64,000 nucleotides of DNA. Origin: an uncultured Acidobacteriota bacterium. GTDB taxonomy: Bacteria; Acidobacteriota; UBA6911; RPQK01; JAJDTT01. Numbering within the stretch: position 1 is the stretch's first letter; each line of letters starts with the position of its first letter. The stretch is from contig CATOST010000018.1 in assembly GCA_951812665.1 (NCBI GenBank), forward strand, positions 186,001 to 250,000, given 5' to 3'. Positions 44,340-53,751 of this stretch are shown here, in pieces. The notes beneath the pieces were generated by a model. That model did no database searches and had not been told where the DNA came from. It saw only the letters and a list, made by a program, of their open reading frames with translations. The translations under genes were made by a program, and so were the position numbers.

Positions 44340-47327
44340 ATGAGAGACCGATCTCCCGTGAGGTATCCTGCGTCATCTTCCACCCTGCCGGCGGTCCGGG
44401 TCTGCACGGCCATCCTGGCGACCGTCTTGAGCAGCTTGGGATTCGGTCGAACTCCGGCGCCGGAACCGAATCATGTTTCAAGCGAAGGGGAGCCTCTACT
44501 CTCCGAAACTCGGCAGCTCACTTTCGAGGGCCGGCGTTCCGGGGAAGGATATTTCAGCCCGGACGGCTCCCGGTTCATCTTCCAGAGCGAGCGCGAGGAG
44601 GGAAACCCGTTCTTCCAGATCTACCTGATGGACATGATCCGGAGAGAGGTGAGCCGGCTCTCGCCCGGCCAGGGTAAGACCACCTGCGGCTGGATTCATC
44701 CGAAGGGCGATCAAGTGCTTTTCGCCTCGACCCACCATGATTCCGAATCCGGCCGGAAGCAACGGGAGGAACTGGAGCGCCGGGCCTCGGGCAGGACCCG
44801 CCGGTACACCTGGGATTTCGACGCCGAGTATGAAATCTACGGACTCGCTCTTGGAACGTCGACGTTGCAGAACCTCACCAACAAGTTGGGATATGACGCC
44901 GAAGCTTCCTGGTCGCCGGATGGCGGACGGATCGTATTCGCCTCGAATCGGTTGGCCTACGAAGGCCGTCTGGCGCCGGAGCAGGTGGAGTCCCGGGACC
45001 GGGACCCTTCGTCCTTCGTGGACCTCTATTCCATGAACTCGGACGGAACCGGTGTCCGCCGGCTGACCGCCTCGCCGGGGTATGACGGCGGTCCCTTCTT
45101 CAGTCCCTCCGGCCGGGAGATCTGCTGGCGGAGATTCACCGAGGACGGACTGGTGGCCGAGATCTACCTGATGAATGCGGACGGGGGCCGGCAGCGGCCC
45201 GTGACCCGGCTGGGAAAGATGTCCTGGGCGCCGTTTTTCCATCCTTCCGGCGATTACCTGATCTTCACCACCAACCTGCATGGGCTGGACAATTTCGAAC
45301 TCTACCTGGTGGCCGCCGAGGGAGGTGCCGAACCGGTGCGCGTCACCCGGACTCCCGGATTCGACGGTCTGCCCGTCTACTCGCCGGATGGAGATACGCT
45401 GGCCTGGACCTCCAATCGGACTCCCGGAAAGACTTCCCAGATATATCTGGCCGCCTGGGACGACCGGGAAGCGAGACGTCTGCTGGGACTTTCCGAGCCG
45501 GAGGGAGTGGCCGTCTCCGGTTCGTCCGCGGAGACTGCAAGTGAGGTCCTGATTCGGGCTCAGGACCTTCGCCGCCACGTGAACCGCTTGGCTTCCGAGG
45601 AGATGCAGGGACGAATGACCGGGACTCGGGGAGAGCTCCTGGCCACCGAATACGCTGCTTCGGTCCTGGCTCGGTTGGGGTTGAAGCCGGCTGGAGACGA
45701 TGGTTCCTACTTCCAAGCCTTCCCCTTCACGGCGGGAGTCTCCCTGGGCACCGAGAACCGATTGGCCATCGTGAGCGGGGAAGAGAAGAAGTCGCTGCGC
45801 CTGGACCACGACTGGCGACCGCTGTCCTTCTCGGCCACCGGAACCTTCGGGACCTCTGAGGTGGTCTTTGCCGGGTATGGGATCGTGGCGCCCGAGTTGG
45901 AGGAGAATCCGGGGTACGATTCTTATGCTCACCTGGACGTGGCCGGCAAGTGGGTCCTGGTGCTGCGCTATTACCCCGAAGAGGTGTCTCCCCAACGGCG
46001 GCGCCATCTGGCTCGCTATGGGAGCCTTCGATACAAGGCCATGCAGGCCCTGGACCGTGGCGCCCGGGGACTCCTCATCGTCAGCGGTCCCAACTCCAAG
46101 GTTCGCCGGGAGCTGATCCCGCTGAGGCTCGACGGTTCGGTCACGGACGGACGCCTTCCCGTCATCTCCATTACCGACCGGACAGCCGGAATTCTGCTGG
46201 AGTCCAACGACCGGACCTTGGGAGAGCTTCAGCAGGAACTGGATTCCGGCGAGCTCCGGATGGGGTTCGCGTTGCCCGGGGTCAAGGTGGATTCGAACGT
46301 CGATCTGAACACGGAGCAGAGGACCGGCCGGAACGTTCTGGGGATGCTGCCGGCGGGTCAGAGCAGCGACGCGGACGGAGTTCTGGTGGTGGGCGCCCAC
46401 GTGGATCACTTGGGGGCGGGAGCCACGGCTGCATCATTGGCCCGGTCGGACGAGGAAGGAGGGATCCACTACGGGGCCGACGACAACGCGTCCGGGGTCG
46501 CCGCGGTTCTGGAGATCGCGGAGCAGCTGGTGCACCTTCGAGACAGAGGAGACCTTCCGCAGGGGCGAGACGTGCTGTTCGCGCTCTGGTCCGGTGAGGA
46601 GCTGGGTCTGCTGGGCTCGAACCATTTCATGAAGACCTATGGATCGGGCCCAGGGCATGGGTCCGGAAGCGACCTGTTGGCCTATCTGAATCTGGACATG
46701 GTGGGTCGCTTGAAGACATCCCTGGTGGTGCAGGGTGTGGGTTCGAGTTCGGTCTGGCCCTCCGCCATTGAACGGTCCAACCTGGATCTGGGCCTGCCCA
46801 TCGTGATGCAACCCGAGAGCCACCTGCCCACGGATGCCACCTCCTTCTATGTCAAACAGGTCCCGATCCTGAGTCTCTTCACCGGTTCCCACGAGGACTA
46901 TCACACACCCGGAGACCGCCCCGAAAAACTCAACTACCAGGGAACGCGGAAGATTGCGTCGTTCCTGAGCCGGATTGCCGTCCACCTTTTGGAGAACCCC
47001 GATCGTCCCGATTACCAGGAGCTGAGCGACCCCAGAAGGCGAGGGGCCAGAAGCGGGTTGAGAGCTTACCTGGGTACGATTCCCGATTACGCTCAGGGTG
47101 CGCAAAAGGGTCTCAGCCTCTCCGGTGTCGCGCCTGGAGGACCGGCCGAAAAGGCGGGAGTCAGAGCCGGGGATCTGGTGGTGCGACTGGCCGACCGTGA
47201 GATCGGGGACATCTACGATTACACCTACGCCATCGATTTTCTGGAGATCGGCTCACCGACCGAGATTGTCGTCGTGCGAGAGGGTAAGAGAATCACCTTG
47301 ACCGTGGTCCCGGCTTCCAGGGACTGA
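44340..47327 (+). CDS. Secreted TolB-like propeller / M28 aminopeptidase / PDZ protein
   Basis: About 995 residues. The ATG at 44340 gives a signal peptide (VRVCTAILATVLSSLGFG). Residues 60-390 are TolB/WD40-like propeller blades with repeated SPDG and ASNR motifs (GYFSPDGSRFIFQSER, SWSPDGGRIVFASNR). Residues 410-930 are an M28 zinc aminopeptidase with a PA insert: VVGAHVDHLGAG (His, near 684), GADDNASGVAAVLEI (Asp), LWSGEELGLLGS (Glu) and AYLNLDMVGR (Asp), with the last His in HEDYHTPGD. Residues 930-995 form a PDZ domain (GVAPGGPAEKAGVRAGDLV). It should be periplasmic or extracellular and digest peptides. A single gene by its spacing. Confidence 0.92.
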   Translation: MRDRSPVRYPASSSTLPAVRVCTAILATVLSSLGFGRTPAPEPNHVSSEGEPLLSETRQLTFEGRRSGEGYFSPDGSRFIFQSEREEGNPFFQIYLMDMIRREVSRLSPGQGKTTCGWIHPKGDQVLFASTHHDSESGRKQREELERRASGRTRRYTWDFDAEYEIYGLALGTSTLQNLTNKLGYDAEASWSPDGGRIVFASNRLAYEGRLAPEQVESRDRDPSSFVDLYSMNSDGTGVRRLTASPGYDGGPFFSPSGREICWRRFTEDGLVAEIYLMNADGGRQRPVTRLGKMSWAPFFHPSGDYLIFTTNLHGLDNFELYLVAAEGGAEPVRVTRTPGFDGLPVYSPDGDTLAWTSNRTPGKTSQIYLAAWDDREARRLLGLSEPEGVAVSGSSAETASEVLIRAQDLRRHVNRLASEEMQGRMTGTRGELLATEYAASVLARLGLKPAGDDGSYFQAFPFTAGVSLGTENRLAIVSGEEKKSLRLDHDWRPLSFSATGTFGTSEVVFAGYGIVAPELEENPGYDSYAHLDVAGKWVLVLRYYPEEVSPQRRRHLARYGSLRYKAMQALDRGARGLLIVSGPNSKVRRELIPLRLDGSVTDGRLPVISITDRTAGILLESNDRTLGELQQELDSGELRMGFALPGVKVDSNVDLNTEQRTGRNVLGMLPAGQSSDADGVLVVGAHVDHLGAGATAASLARSDEEGGIHYGADDNASGVAAVLEIAEQLVHLRDRGDLPQGRDVLFALWSGEELGLLGSNHFMKTYGSGPGHGSGSDLLAYLNLDMVGRLKTSLVVQGVGSSSVWPSAIERSNLDLGLPIVMQPESHLPTDATSFYVKQVPILSLFTGSHEDYHTPGDRPEKLNYQGTRKIASFLSRIAVHLLENPDRPDYQELSDPRRRGARSGLRAYLGTIPDYAQGAQKGLSLSGVAPGGPAEKAGVRAGDLVVRLADREIGDIYDYTYAIDFLEIGSPTEIVVVREGKRITLTVVPASRD

Positions 47328-47571
47328 AGGAAGAGGCGTCGTTGTGACTCTGGAGCCGGCATGGGCCGACTCGGGGTAACCGGCTCAGGAGTGAAAAGAA
47401 GGCGTGAAACGGGAACTGTCAGTTGTGGGAAGCGCCGTTTGCCTAAATTCAGTGACCATTGAGGATCAAGACCGCATTTGCCGCCTTTCGCCTGCGCGCC
47501 TCGGAGTCGGCGGCGGTGCAGTTTTTTCTTAGTAAATCCATGAACTTGTGTTATTATCGCTGACTGTGCGG

Positions 47572-47862
47572 ATGAGGGGCATCGGTCGAAACACCGAGAC
47601 GCGTCAAAAGGTAGATTTCAGGTCCGAAAGAAACCTTGCCGTTGCGATCTTGAGACAGGCTTGGCACGAAGCCGTCATCGACCTGCGGATCGTCAAGGAA
47701 AACTCCCGCAAAGATTATCGCCTGCTCAAGAAGAAGGCCATCGAGTGGATCGTCAGTGACGAAGATGGCTTTCCCTACTGGTGCAAGCTGGCTGACGCCG
47801 ACCACAGCGCCATCCGGCAGCGCCTCCAGGAGCGACTGAGCCAACAGTACAACTGTCAGTAG
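47572..47862 (+). CDS. Hypothetical small protein
   Basis: A 96-residue soluble protein rich in Arg, Lys and Asp; an upstream GTG at 47548 would add eight residues. The central part, AVAILRQAWHEAVIDLRIVK then LLKKKAIEWIVSDEDGFPYW and HSAIRQRLQERL, has the spacing of small phage or mobile-element proteins that end in a helical W(I/L)xSD segment. I cannot name the family. It stands alone between the peptidase gene and tRNA-Asp, and has slightly lower GC than its neighbours, so it may be a remnant of a tRNA-linked insertion. The 240 bases before it hold no other gene; a weak GC-rich hairpin before a run of T's near 47520 may be a terminator. Confidence 0.55.
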   Translation: MRGIGRNTETRQKVDFRSERNLAVAILRQAWHEAVIDLRIVKENSRKDYRLLKKKAIEWIVSDEDGFPYWCKLADADHSAIRQRLQERLSQQYNCQ

Positions 47863-47976
47863 ACGCTCTCAGCTCTATCGACGGATTCCCGGACTGGCTT
47901 CTGCTTCTACCAATCTGAGAATTCCTCTACCCTCTCCAAAAAATTCTCTCGCTTCTATTCTCACTCCTCCTCTTCG

Positions 47977-48005
47977 TTGCCTGACGAACGGGGAATGAAT
48001 ATAAT
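47977..48005 (+). promoter_or_regulatory. Sigma-70 promoter of tRNA-Asp
   Basis: TTGCCT (47977-47982), exactly 17 bases, then a perfect TATAAT (48000-48005). Transcription would start near 48012, ten bases before the tRNA. This is the clearest housekeeping promoter in the window. Confidence 0.75.
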
Positions 48006-48021
48006 GTGTGTTCGGCCTAGC

Positions 48022-48099
48022 GGGGCCGTAGTTCAGCTTGGTTAGAACGCCGGCCTGTCACGCCGGAGGTCGCGAGTTCGAGTCTCGTCGGTCCCGCCA
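48022..48099 (+). tRNA. tRNA-Asp (GTC)
   Basis: The acceptor stem GGGGCCG pairs with CGGTCCC (one G-T). The D arm is GTTC...GAAC, the anticodon stem CCGGC/GCCGG closes the loop CTGTCAC with anticodon GTC, and the T arm GCGAG-TTCGAGT-CTCGT follows. The CCA end is encoded (48097-48099). All invariant positions that I can check are normal. No attachment-site duplication is seen nearby. Confidence 0.95.
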
Positions 48100-48134
48100 A
48101 TCCCGTTCCCTTCCCCTTGAACCCGGCAACCGGC

Positions 48135-49475
48135 ATGGGGCAACCCCTCCAGTCTCCCACCCGAGTCCGTTGGCTGGTCTTCGGCTTGGCCTGCGCCTCG
48201 TCCTGGATGCTCTACCTGCACCGGTACACCTGGAATTTCATTGGGCCCGAGTTGGAACGGACCCACGGCCTCTCCAAGACCGAGCTGGGCACTCTCTTCT
48301 CCTTCTTCATCCCTCCCTACGGGCTCCTGCAGATTCCCAGCGGCATCGTGAGCGATCTGGTCGGTCCCCATCTGTTTCTGGGACTGATCATGATCCTCTG
48401 GTCGTTGGCGCTTCCTTTGCATGCCGCGGCCGGAAGCTTCTTTTCTCTGGCCGTCGTCCGGGTTCTCTTCGGTACCTTCCAGGCGGGTTGCTATCCCAAT
48501 CTGGCCAAGGTCACCCAGGTCTGGTTTCCCCGGAGCCGGCGCACCGTCATCCAGGGTTGGGTGGCCACCTTCTTCGGCCGGGGCGGAGGGGCCATGTCCC
48601 CCATCCTCTTCGGGACCCTCCTCATCGGCTACTGCGGCTTCTCGTGGCAATCCGCACTGGTGTTGTTGGGAGGAGTAGGGGTGCTTCTGGGTGTCCTCTT
48701 CCTGCAACTGTTTCGCAATTCGCCGGAGCTGGCCCCAAGAACCAACCAGGCGGAGCGGGATCTGATCCGGGAAGGATCGCCGAAACCGGAGCCGGGAGGG
48801 TCCCGGATGCTGCCCTGGCGCCGGGTCGCGCGCAATCGGAGCATGCGCTTTTTCGTCCTGGGCCAGATCATGAGCGCGGCCGCCGACACCATCTACGTAT
48901 CGTTCATGGGAGATTTTTTCCTGAACGCCAAGGGCATCGAGATGATCCAGGCAGGCATACTGGTGAGCCTGCCCCTGTGGGGAGGAGCCGTGGGGGGCAT
49001 GGTGGGAGGCTACTGCAACGACTGGGCCATCCAGTGGAGCGGAAGCCGGCGTTGGGGCCGGAGCCTCATCGGATTCACCGGCAAATTCCTGGCCTGCCTG
49101 CTGATGCTCTTGACCATCCGCCAGGAGAGTGCGGTGGCAGCGGGGATCTCCCTGTTCGCAGTCAAGTTCTTCACCGACTGGAGCCAACCGACGGTGTGGG
49201 GAACCTGCACCGATCTGGGTGGAAGATACTCGGCGACTCTCTTCGGAATCATCAACACCTCGGGCAGCGCGGGGGGCGTTCTTGCCCCACCGCTCTTCGG
49301 TCTGATCCTGGACTACAACACGGCCCGGCACTGGGTTGACGGAGCCTGGGTCCGGACCACCGACTACAACCCCCTCTTCGTCGTCGTAGCCGCCCTGTAT
49401 CTGGTCAGCGCGCTTTCCTGGTTTTTTATCGACTGCACGGAGTCCGTGGAAACGGAGCTTGAACCGGACCAGTAG
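48135..49475 (+). CDS. MFS transporter
   Basis: A 446-residue carrier with about 12 membrane segments, of the major facilitator group related to anion:cation symporters (sugar acid and phthalate carriers). RYTWNFIGPELERTHGLSKT and then GLLQIPSGIVSDLVGPHLFL carry the usual loop motif between helices 2 and 3. A conserved GRGGGAMSPILFG motif lies in helix 5, and helix 11 has GIINTSGSAGGVLAPPLFGL. The ATG at 48135 is chosen; a TTG at 48117 would add six residues. It starts 35 bases after tRNA-Asp without a clear terminator. The substrate is unknown; small organic acids are plausible given the sugar-acid enzymes in the region. Confidence 0.88.
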   Translation: MGQPLQSPTRVRWLVFGLACASSWMLYLHRYTWNFIGPELERTHGLSKTELGTLFSFFIPPYGLLQIPSGIVSDLVGPHLFLGLIMILWSLALPLHAAAGSFFSLAVVRVLFGTFQAGCYPNLAKVTQVWFPRSRRTVIQGWVATFFGRGGGAMSPILFGTLLIGYCGFSWQSALVLLGGVGVLLGVLFLQLFRNSPELAPRTNQAERDLIREGSPKPEPGGSRMLPWRRVARNRSMRFFVLGQIMSAAADTIYVSFMGDFFLNAKGIEMIQAGILVSLPLWGGAVGGMVGGYCNDWAIQWSGSRRWGRSLIGFTGKFLACLLMLLTIRQESAVAAGISLFAVKFFTDWSQPTVWGTCTDLGGRYSATLFGIINTSGSAGGVLAPPLFGLILDYNTARHWVDGAWVRTTDYNPLFVVVAALYLVSALSWFFIDCTESVETELEPDQ

Positions 49476-49502
49476 ACGCCGCGACTACCGGAGGGGGAGA
49501 GA

Positions 49503-50483
49503 TCAGAGCTTGGCCCAGATCCCGAATTCTTCCTCGGCCGCCAAGTCGTAGATGCGGCGGGCGACGGCGGCGTCCTGAATGGCCATTCCGGTCCCGTCGA
49601 AAAGGGTGATCTCGTCGTCGGAAGTGCGCCCGGGTATGGTGCCGTTGATCACCTGGCCCAGAGTGCCCTTGATCTGTTCACGGTCGATATGGCCTTTTTC
49701 CAGCGGCTCCGAGACCTCGCCCAAGTGGCAGATCTGCTCGATGTGATCGCCGAAGATGGTGCACCGTGCATGCACGCCATTGGCCAATTCCTGTTTCCAG
49801 GCCTGATCGGCCCCCATGCACGACAGGTGGGTCCCGGGTCTCAACCATTCGCTCTGAACGATGGGGACGGTGGTATTGGTGCAGGTAATGATGACGTCGC
49901 TCGTCGTGACCAGATCCCGCGGGCGGCGGACCGGCTCCACCGGTCGGCCCAGATCCTCGGAAAGCTCGGCGACGTAGCTTGCCAGGGCTTTGGGAAAGGA
50001 GTCGTAGACCCGGATCTCCTCGAAGGACCGGACCTGGACCGCGGCTCGCAGGGCGTGCCTCCCCTGGAATCCGGCTCCCAGGATCCCCAGCGTCCGGACG
50101 TCCGTCCGGGCCAGGTGCTTGACGGCGACCGCGGCCGAGGCTCCGGTTCTGAGTCCGGTCACCCAGGAACCATCCATCAGGGCCAGCGGCTTTCCCGTGT
50201 CGGGATCGAACAGCGAGATCTGGGAGAGAATGTTGGGCAGGTTCCGCTTGGGGTTCTCTTCCCGGCCCTGTCCCAGTTTCATGGCCAGCACGTTCAGGTC
50301 CGGGAGCATGCTGGCCATGCAGGCGCTGATGCCGCCCGGGACCTGGAAAATGAGTTTTTTGGGAAGGATGTCGTTCCCCTTCTCATGATTGGCGAAGGCC
50401 TGCTCCACCATGTCGATGGACTCCTGGATGCTGAATCGTGAGATGATTTCTTTCTGGCTGATGATCAGAATCGGGTAAGCCAC
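49503..50483 (-). CDS. Ornithine cyclodeaminase/mu-crystallin family protein
   Basis: A 326-residue NAD(P)-dependent enzyme. Family members deaminate ornithine to proline or reduce imines and keto acids such as alanine dehydrogenase (archaeal type). Features: VPGGISACMASMLPDLNVLA with VLAMKLG (Lys), LMDGSWVTGLRTGASAAVAV (substrate Arg), the Rossmann motif LGILGAGFQGRHALRA near 135, SDVIITCTNTT, and LFDGTGMAIQDAAVARRIYD at the C-terminus. Its start lies 19 bases inside the upstream aminotransferase gene, so both act together, probably on one amino acid. Exact substrate unknown. Confidence 0.88.
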   Translation of the reverse strand: MAYPILIISQKEIISRFSIQESIDMVEQAFANHEKGNDILPKKLIFQVPGGISACMASMLPDLNVLAMKLGQGREENPKRNLPNILSQISLFDPDTGKPLALMDGSWVTGLRTGASAAVAVKHLARTDVRTLGILGAGFQGRHALRAAVQVRSFEEIRVYDSFPKALASYVAELSEDLGRPVEPVRRPRDLVTTSDVIITCTNTTVPIVQSEWLRPGTHLSCMGADQAWKQELANGVHARCTIFGDHIEQICHLGEVSEPLEKGHIDREQIKGTLGQVINGTIPGRTSDDEITLFDGTGMAIQDAAVARRIYDLAAEEEFGIWAKL

Positions 50484-51628
50484 TGTCGTATCCTCCTAAG
50501 TCCCTCCCGGATGGTGTCCGGACCCACCGCGTATGAAATTCTGAAGGCCCGGCGGCAAGACTCGCCGAAGCCGGTTCCGGGAATGCAACAGACTCGCGCC
50601 TCCTCCAGGAGACGCAGGCAAAACGTATCCGCATCCAGGTCCAGATCGAATCTGGGAAAGATGTAGAAGGCCCCTCCCGGGGTATAGCTGGAGAGATGCG
50701 GTATGTCTCGAAGCAGATCCAGGGCCAGATTGCGCCGTTCCCGGTATTCGGAAACCATGGGGGGGATAAAGGTCTGATCTCCGGTCAGCGCCTCGATGCC
50801 GGCCCACTGGCCCGGCGTGTTGGCCACGGTGGTGGTAAAAGTGTGGAGCTTTTGCAGGAGCCGCCAATTGGAATGGCCCGTCACGACCCAACCGACTCGG
50901 ATGCCGGTCATGGCGTAGGTTTTGGACAAACTGTGGAACACGAAGAGACGGTCCCGGTCGGGCTCCAGCGCCAGCATGGAGGGGTAACTCCCCTCATGGT
51001 CGTAGACCAGTTGTTCATAGACTTCGTCCGAGCCCAGCAACAGGCCGTGCCTCCGCGCCACTGCGGCCAGCCCCTGGAGGACCTCCACCGGATAGGTCGA
51101 CCCGGTGGGATTGCAGGGGGAGTTGACCAGGATCATCCTGGTTCGGGGAGTGACGGCGGCTTCGACCTGATTGGGATCGGGAATGTAGCCGTCTTCGACC
51201 CTCGTCACCACGGAAACGGGTTCCCCGCCGATCATCCGAATGAAGGGAGCGTAGACGACGAAAGCCGGTTCCAGCAAGATGACCTCATCGCCCGGACTGA
51301 TGAAGGCCTGAAGTGTCAGGGTGATGGCCTCCACTGCGCCGTCAGTGACCAGGATCTCTTCGGGACGGACTTGAACGCCCTGGGTTCTCTCATAGTAGCC
51401 GCCGATGGCCGCTCTGAATTCGGGGACGCCCGAATCCAGGGCGTAGCGGGTCTTGCCCTCGTGAAGAGCATTCACCATGGCCTCGATGACCGGAGCGGGA
51501 GTGTTGAAATCCGGTTGTCCGATGGAGAGATGAACGACGTCTTCCTTTCCCGCAGCCTCGTTGAACATCATGCGGATACTGGAAGGCGGAAGCTCAACGA
51601 CACTTCTTCTTGGCATGGGATCAGTCAA
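50465..51628 (-). CDS. PLP-dependent aminotransferase, class I/II
   Basis: A 387-residue aminotransferase of the aspartate/aromatic type. SIGQPDFNTPAPVIEAM is the N-terminal substrate region, ILVNSPCNPTGSTYPVE the Asn-Pro block binding PLP, LLGSDEVYEQLVYD the Asp-Tyr pair, and FHSLSKTYAMTGIRVGWVV carries the Schiff-base Lys. The C-terminal Arg is in CRRAFRISYAVG. It is the first gene of a two-gene operon with an ornithine cyclodeaminase-like enzyme, overlapping by 19 bases. Amino-acid catabolism is the likely role; the amino acid is not known. It is divergent from the ankyrin gene, 39 bases apart. Confidence 0.92.
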   Translation of the reverse strand: MTDPMPRRSVVELPPSSIRMMFNEAAGKEDVVHLSIGQPDFNTPAPVIEAMVNALHEGKTRYALDSGVPEFRAAIGGYYERTQGVQVRPEEILVTDGAVEAITLTLQAFISPGDEVILLEPAFVVYAPFIRMIGGEPVSVVTRVEDGYIPDPNQVEAAVTPRTRMILVNSPCNPTGSTYPVEVLQGLAAVARRHGLLLGSDEVYEQLVYDHEGSYPSMLALEPDRDRLFVFHSLSKTYAMTGIRVGWVVTGHSNWRLLQKLHTFTTTVANTPGQWAGIEALTGDQTFIPPMVSEYRERRNLALDLLRDIPHLSSYTPGGAFYIFPRFDLDLDADTFCLRLLEEARVCCIPGTGFGESCRRAFRISYAVGPDTIREGLRRIRQWLTRF

Positions 51629-51667
51629 TTAAACTAGACTGGAGCGGGTTTCCAGCGACTAAATCTT

Positions 51668-53551
51668 ATGTTCCAAGCCACCGGATATCAAGTGCGTACG
51701 GGGTCGAAACCGCGGGGCCGGCGCTTCCTCGCCCGGTGGTTGGTTCTGGGTCTTCTGTCCTCCAACCTCTTCGCCGCCGGTCAGGATCAGGAGCTCAATG
51801 CGGCTCTGATCGGGGCCGCCGTGGAGGGCCGCACCGATCAGGTCGCGGCCTTGTTGGACCGGGGCGCCAGCCTGTTGGTGCGGGACCCGGATGGATTGAA
51901 TCCTCTCATGTACGCCGCCATGGGCGGGAATGAACAGACCGTCCGCCTGCTCCTGTCCCGGGGGTCGGAACTGGAAGCCAGAACCCGGGACGGCGCAACC
52001 GCCCTGATGATCGGTTCCGGCTCCGGTCACGCGGCTGCCGTTCGCGCCCTGCTGGAGGCGGGAGCGGACATACGCTCCACCGACGCCAATGGACATTCGC
52101 CCTTGGTCTGGGGAGTTCTGGGAGGCAGCGTGGGGGTGGTCCGGACTCTGCTCGCGGCCGGGGCCGGACCCGACGCGCGCGACAAGACGGGTTGGACCGT
52201 CCTGATGCGGGCTTCGTCCCAGGGCGACCTGCCGGTGGTGGAGGCTCTGCTCGAAGGAGGAGCCAAGGTCGGGACCCGGAGCCGGGACAACTGGACGGCT
52301 CTCGCCCTGGCGCTGTTCGAGGGCCACGGACGGACGGCTGCCCTGCTGGTCCGCCACGGAGCCAAGGTGGATGAAGTGGACGTCAACGGCATCCCGCTCC
52401 TGATGCATGCAGTGTCAGGCGGAAAGACCGAAGCGGTCCGTTTCCTGCTGGCCCACGGCGCCGCCACCGGCTTCCGGGACAAGGAGGGCAACGGGCCCTT
52501 GGCGGCGGCGGCGTACAATGGCTTTGCACCCATCGTCGAGGCTCTGATCCGGGCGGGGGCCGTGGTCGACAGCCGCGACAGCCAAGGCCGGACGCCTCTC
52601 ATGCAGGCCGCCTCCCAGGGAAAGGCGGATGCGGTCAAGGTGCTTCTGGCGGCGGATGCGGATCCGCAGATCAAGTCCAATCGGGGCCAGACGGCTCTGG
52701 ACCTGGCCGTCTGGTACGACCACACGAAGGTTATCGAAGCGCTGCTCCCGGTCGGAGAAGGAGTCGACACCCCCGACGAGGCGGGTCGAACCCTTCTCGT
52801 GCACGCCGCGTTGGAAGGAAACGAGGCCACGGTCAAGGTCCTGCTGGCGAGAGGGGCCGATCCGGACCGGCCGGACCGGGAGGGGAGGACGCCGCTCATC
52901 TACGCCGCCCTCCACGGTCACGCCGAAGTGGCCCGCCGGCTCATCGACGCCGGTGCCCGGCTCGACTCCAGGAGCAACGAGGGTTGGACGGCCCTGGGGC
53001 TGGCGCTGAGCCAGGACCGCGGTCCCATCATCGACACTCTCTTGGCGGCGGGCGTGGATCTGAATTCGGTGACCTCCGACAGCCAATCTTTCCTGGGAAT
53101 GGCGGCCTACCGGGGGCGACTTGAGTCGGTGCGGAAACTGTTGCAACGCGGCGCTCGCGTCGGAACCCGAGGCGCGGGAGGCCAGACGGCTCTCGCCTTC
53201 GCGGCGTATCAGGGATTCCCGGAGATCGCCAGGCTGCTGCTGGACCGGGGTGCCGCCCCGGATGTCCGGGACGACTCCGGCCGGACCCCGCTGATGCAAG
53301 CCGCCTGGAACGGTCATGCTGAGGTGGCGGAACTGCTGCTGGACCGCAAGGCCCGGATCGATGCCCAGGACGGTGAGGGCGCCACTGCCTTGGGCCTCTC
53401 CGCGTCCCGAGGCCAGGCGGACCTGGTCCGGCTGTTGTTGAGCCGCGGCGCGGACGGGCGCATCCGGAACCACCAGGGACGGACTCCCCTCATGCTGGCG
53501 CAGGCCGAAGGCCGAAAGGTCACGGCCAGATTGCTCCAGGAGCAGGAGTAG
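51668..53551 (+). CDS. Exported ankyrin-repeat protein
   Basis: A 627-residue protein with an N-terminal signal or anchor (FLARWLVLGLLSSNLFAAGQ, residues 20-39) followed by about 17 ankyrin repeats to the very end. Each is 33 residues with the pattern DxxGxTPLMxAAxxGxxxxVxxLLxxGA, for example DSRDSQGRTPLMQAASQGKA and DVRDDSGRTPLMQAAWNGHA. One repeat (DLNSVTSDSQSFLGMAAYRG) has lost the TPL core. There are no other domains. Ankyrin stacks bind proteins; the partner and role are unknown. Exported ankyrin proteins occur in many free-living Acidobacteriota, so no pathogenic function need be assumed. The high internal repetition makes this region recombination-prone. Confidence 0.9.
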   Translation: MFQATGYQVRTGSKPRGRRFLARWLVLGLLSSNLFAAGQDQELNAALIGAAVEGRTDQVAALLDRGASLLVRDPDGLNPLMYAAMGGNEQTVRLLLSRGSELEARTRDGATALMIGSGSGHAAAVRALLEAGADIRSTDANGHSPLVWGVLGGSVGVVRTLLAAGAGPDARDKTGWTVLMRASSQGDLPVVEALLEGGAKVGTRSRDNWTALALALFEGHGRTAALLVRHGAKVDEVDVNGIPLLMHAVSGGKTEAVRFLLAHGAATGFRDKEGNGPLAAAAYNGFAPIVEALIRAGAVVDSRDSQGRTPLMQAASQGKADAVKVLLAADADPQIKSNRGQTALDLAVWYDHTKVIEALLPVGEGVDTPDEAGRTLLVHAALEGNEATVKVLLARGADPDRPDREGRTPLIYAALHGHAEVARRLIDAGARLDSRSNEGWTALGLALSQDRGPIIDTLLAAGVDLNSVTSDSQSFLGMAAYRGRLESVRKLLQRGARVGTRGAGGQTALAFAAYQGFPEIARLLLDRGAAPDVRDDSGRTPLMQAAWNGHAEVAELLLDRKARIDAQDGEGATALGLSASRGQADLVRLLLSRGADGRIRNHQGRTPLMLAQAEGRKVTARLLQEQE

Positions 53552-53751
53552 CCCGGCGGTCCCAACCGCAAGCCGCTCCTCGGCATCCTCCTGCGCGAGC
53601 CCTGCCGTCATCAGGGCAACGTCAAGAATCGCACCCTCCTCAGCCGGTTTTGGGATGGCCCGGGAGGGGTTCCTGGCGGTTCGGGGCTCCGCTATGATCG
53701 GTCCCAACCGGATCGTCTCGACCACACCAACGATCAACGGGAGAGAGTTCC

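Noticed and set aside
47480-47530. Strong terminator after the M28 peptidase gene
   Set aside because: A GC-rich region precedes TTTTTT, but the stem has a long unpaired loop and mismatches; too weak to list as a terminator.
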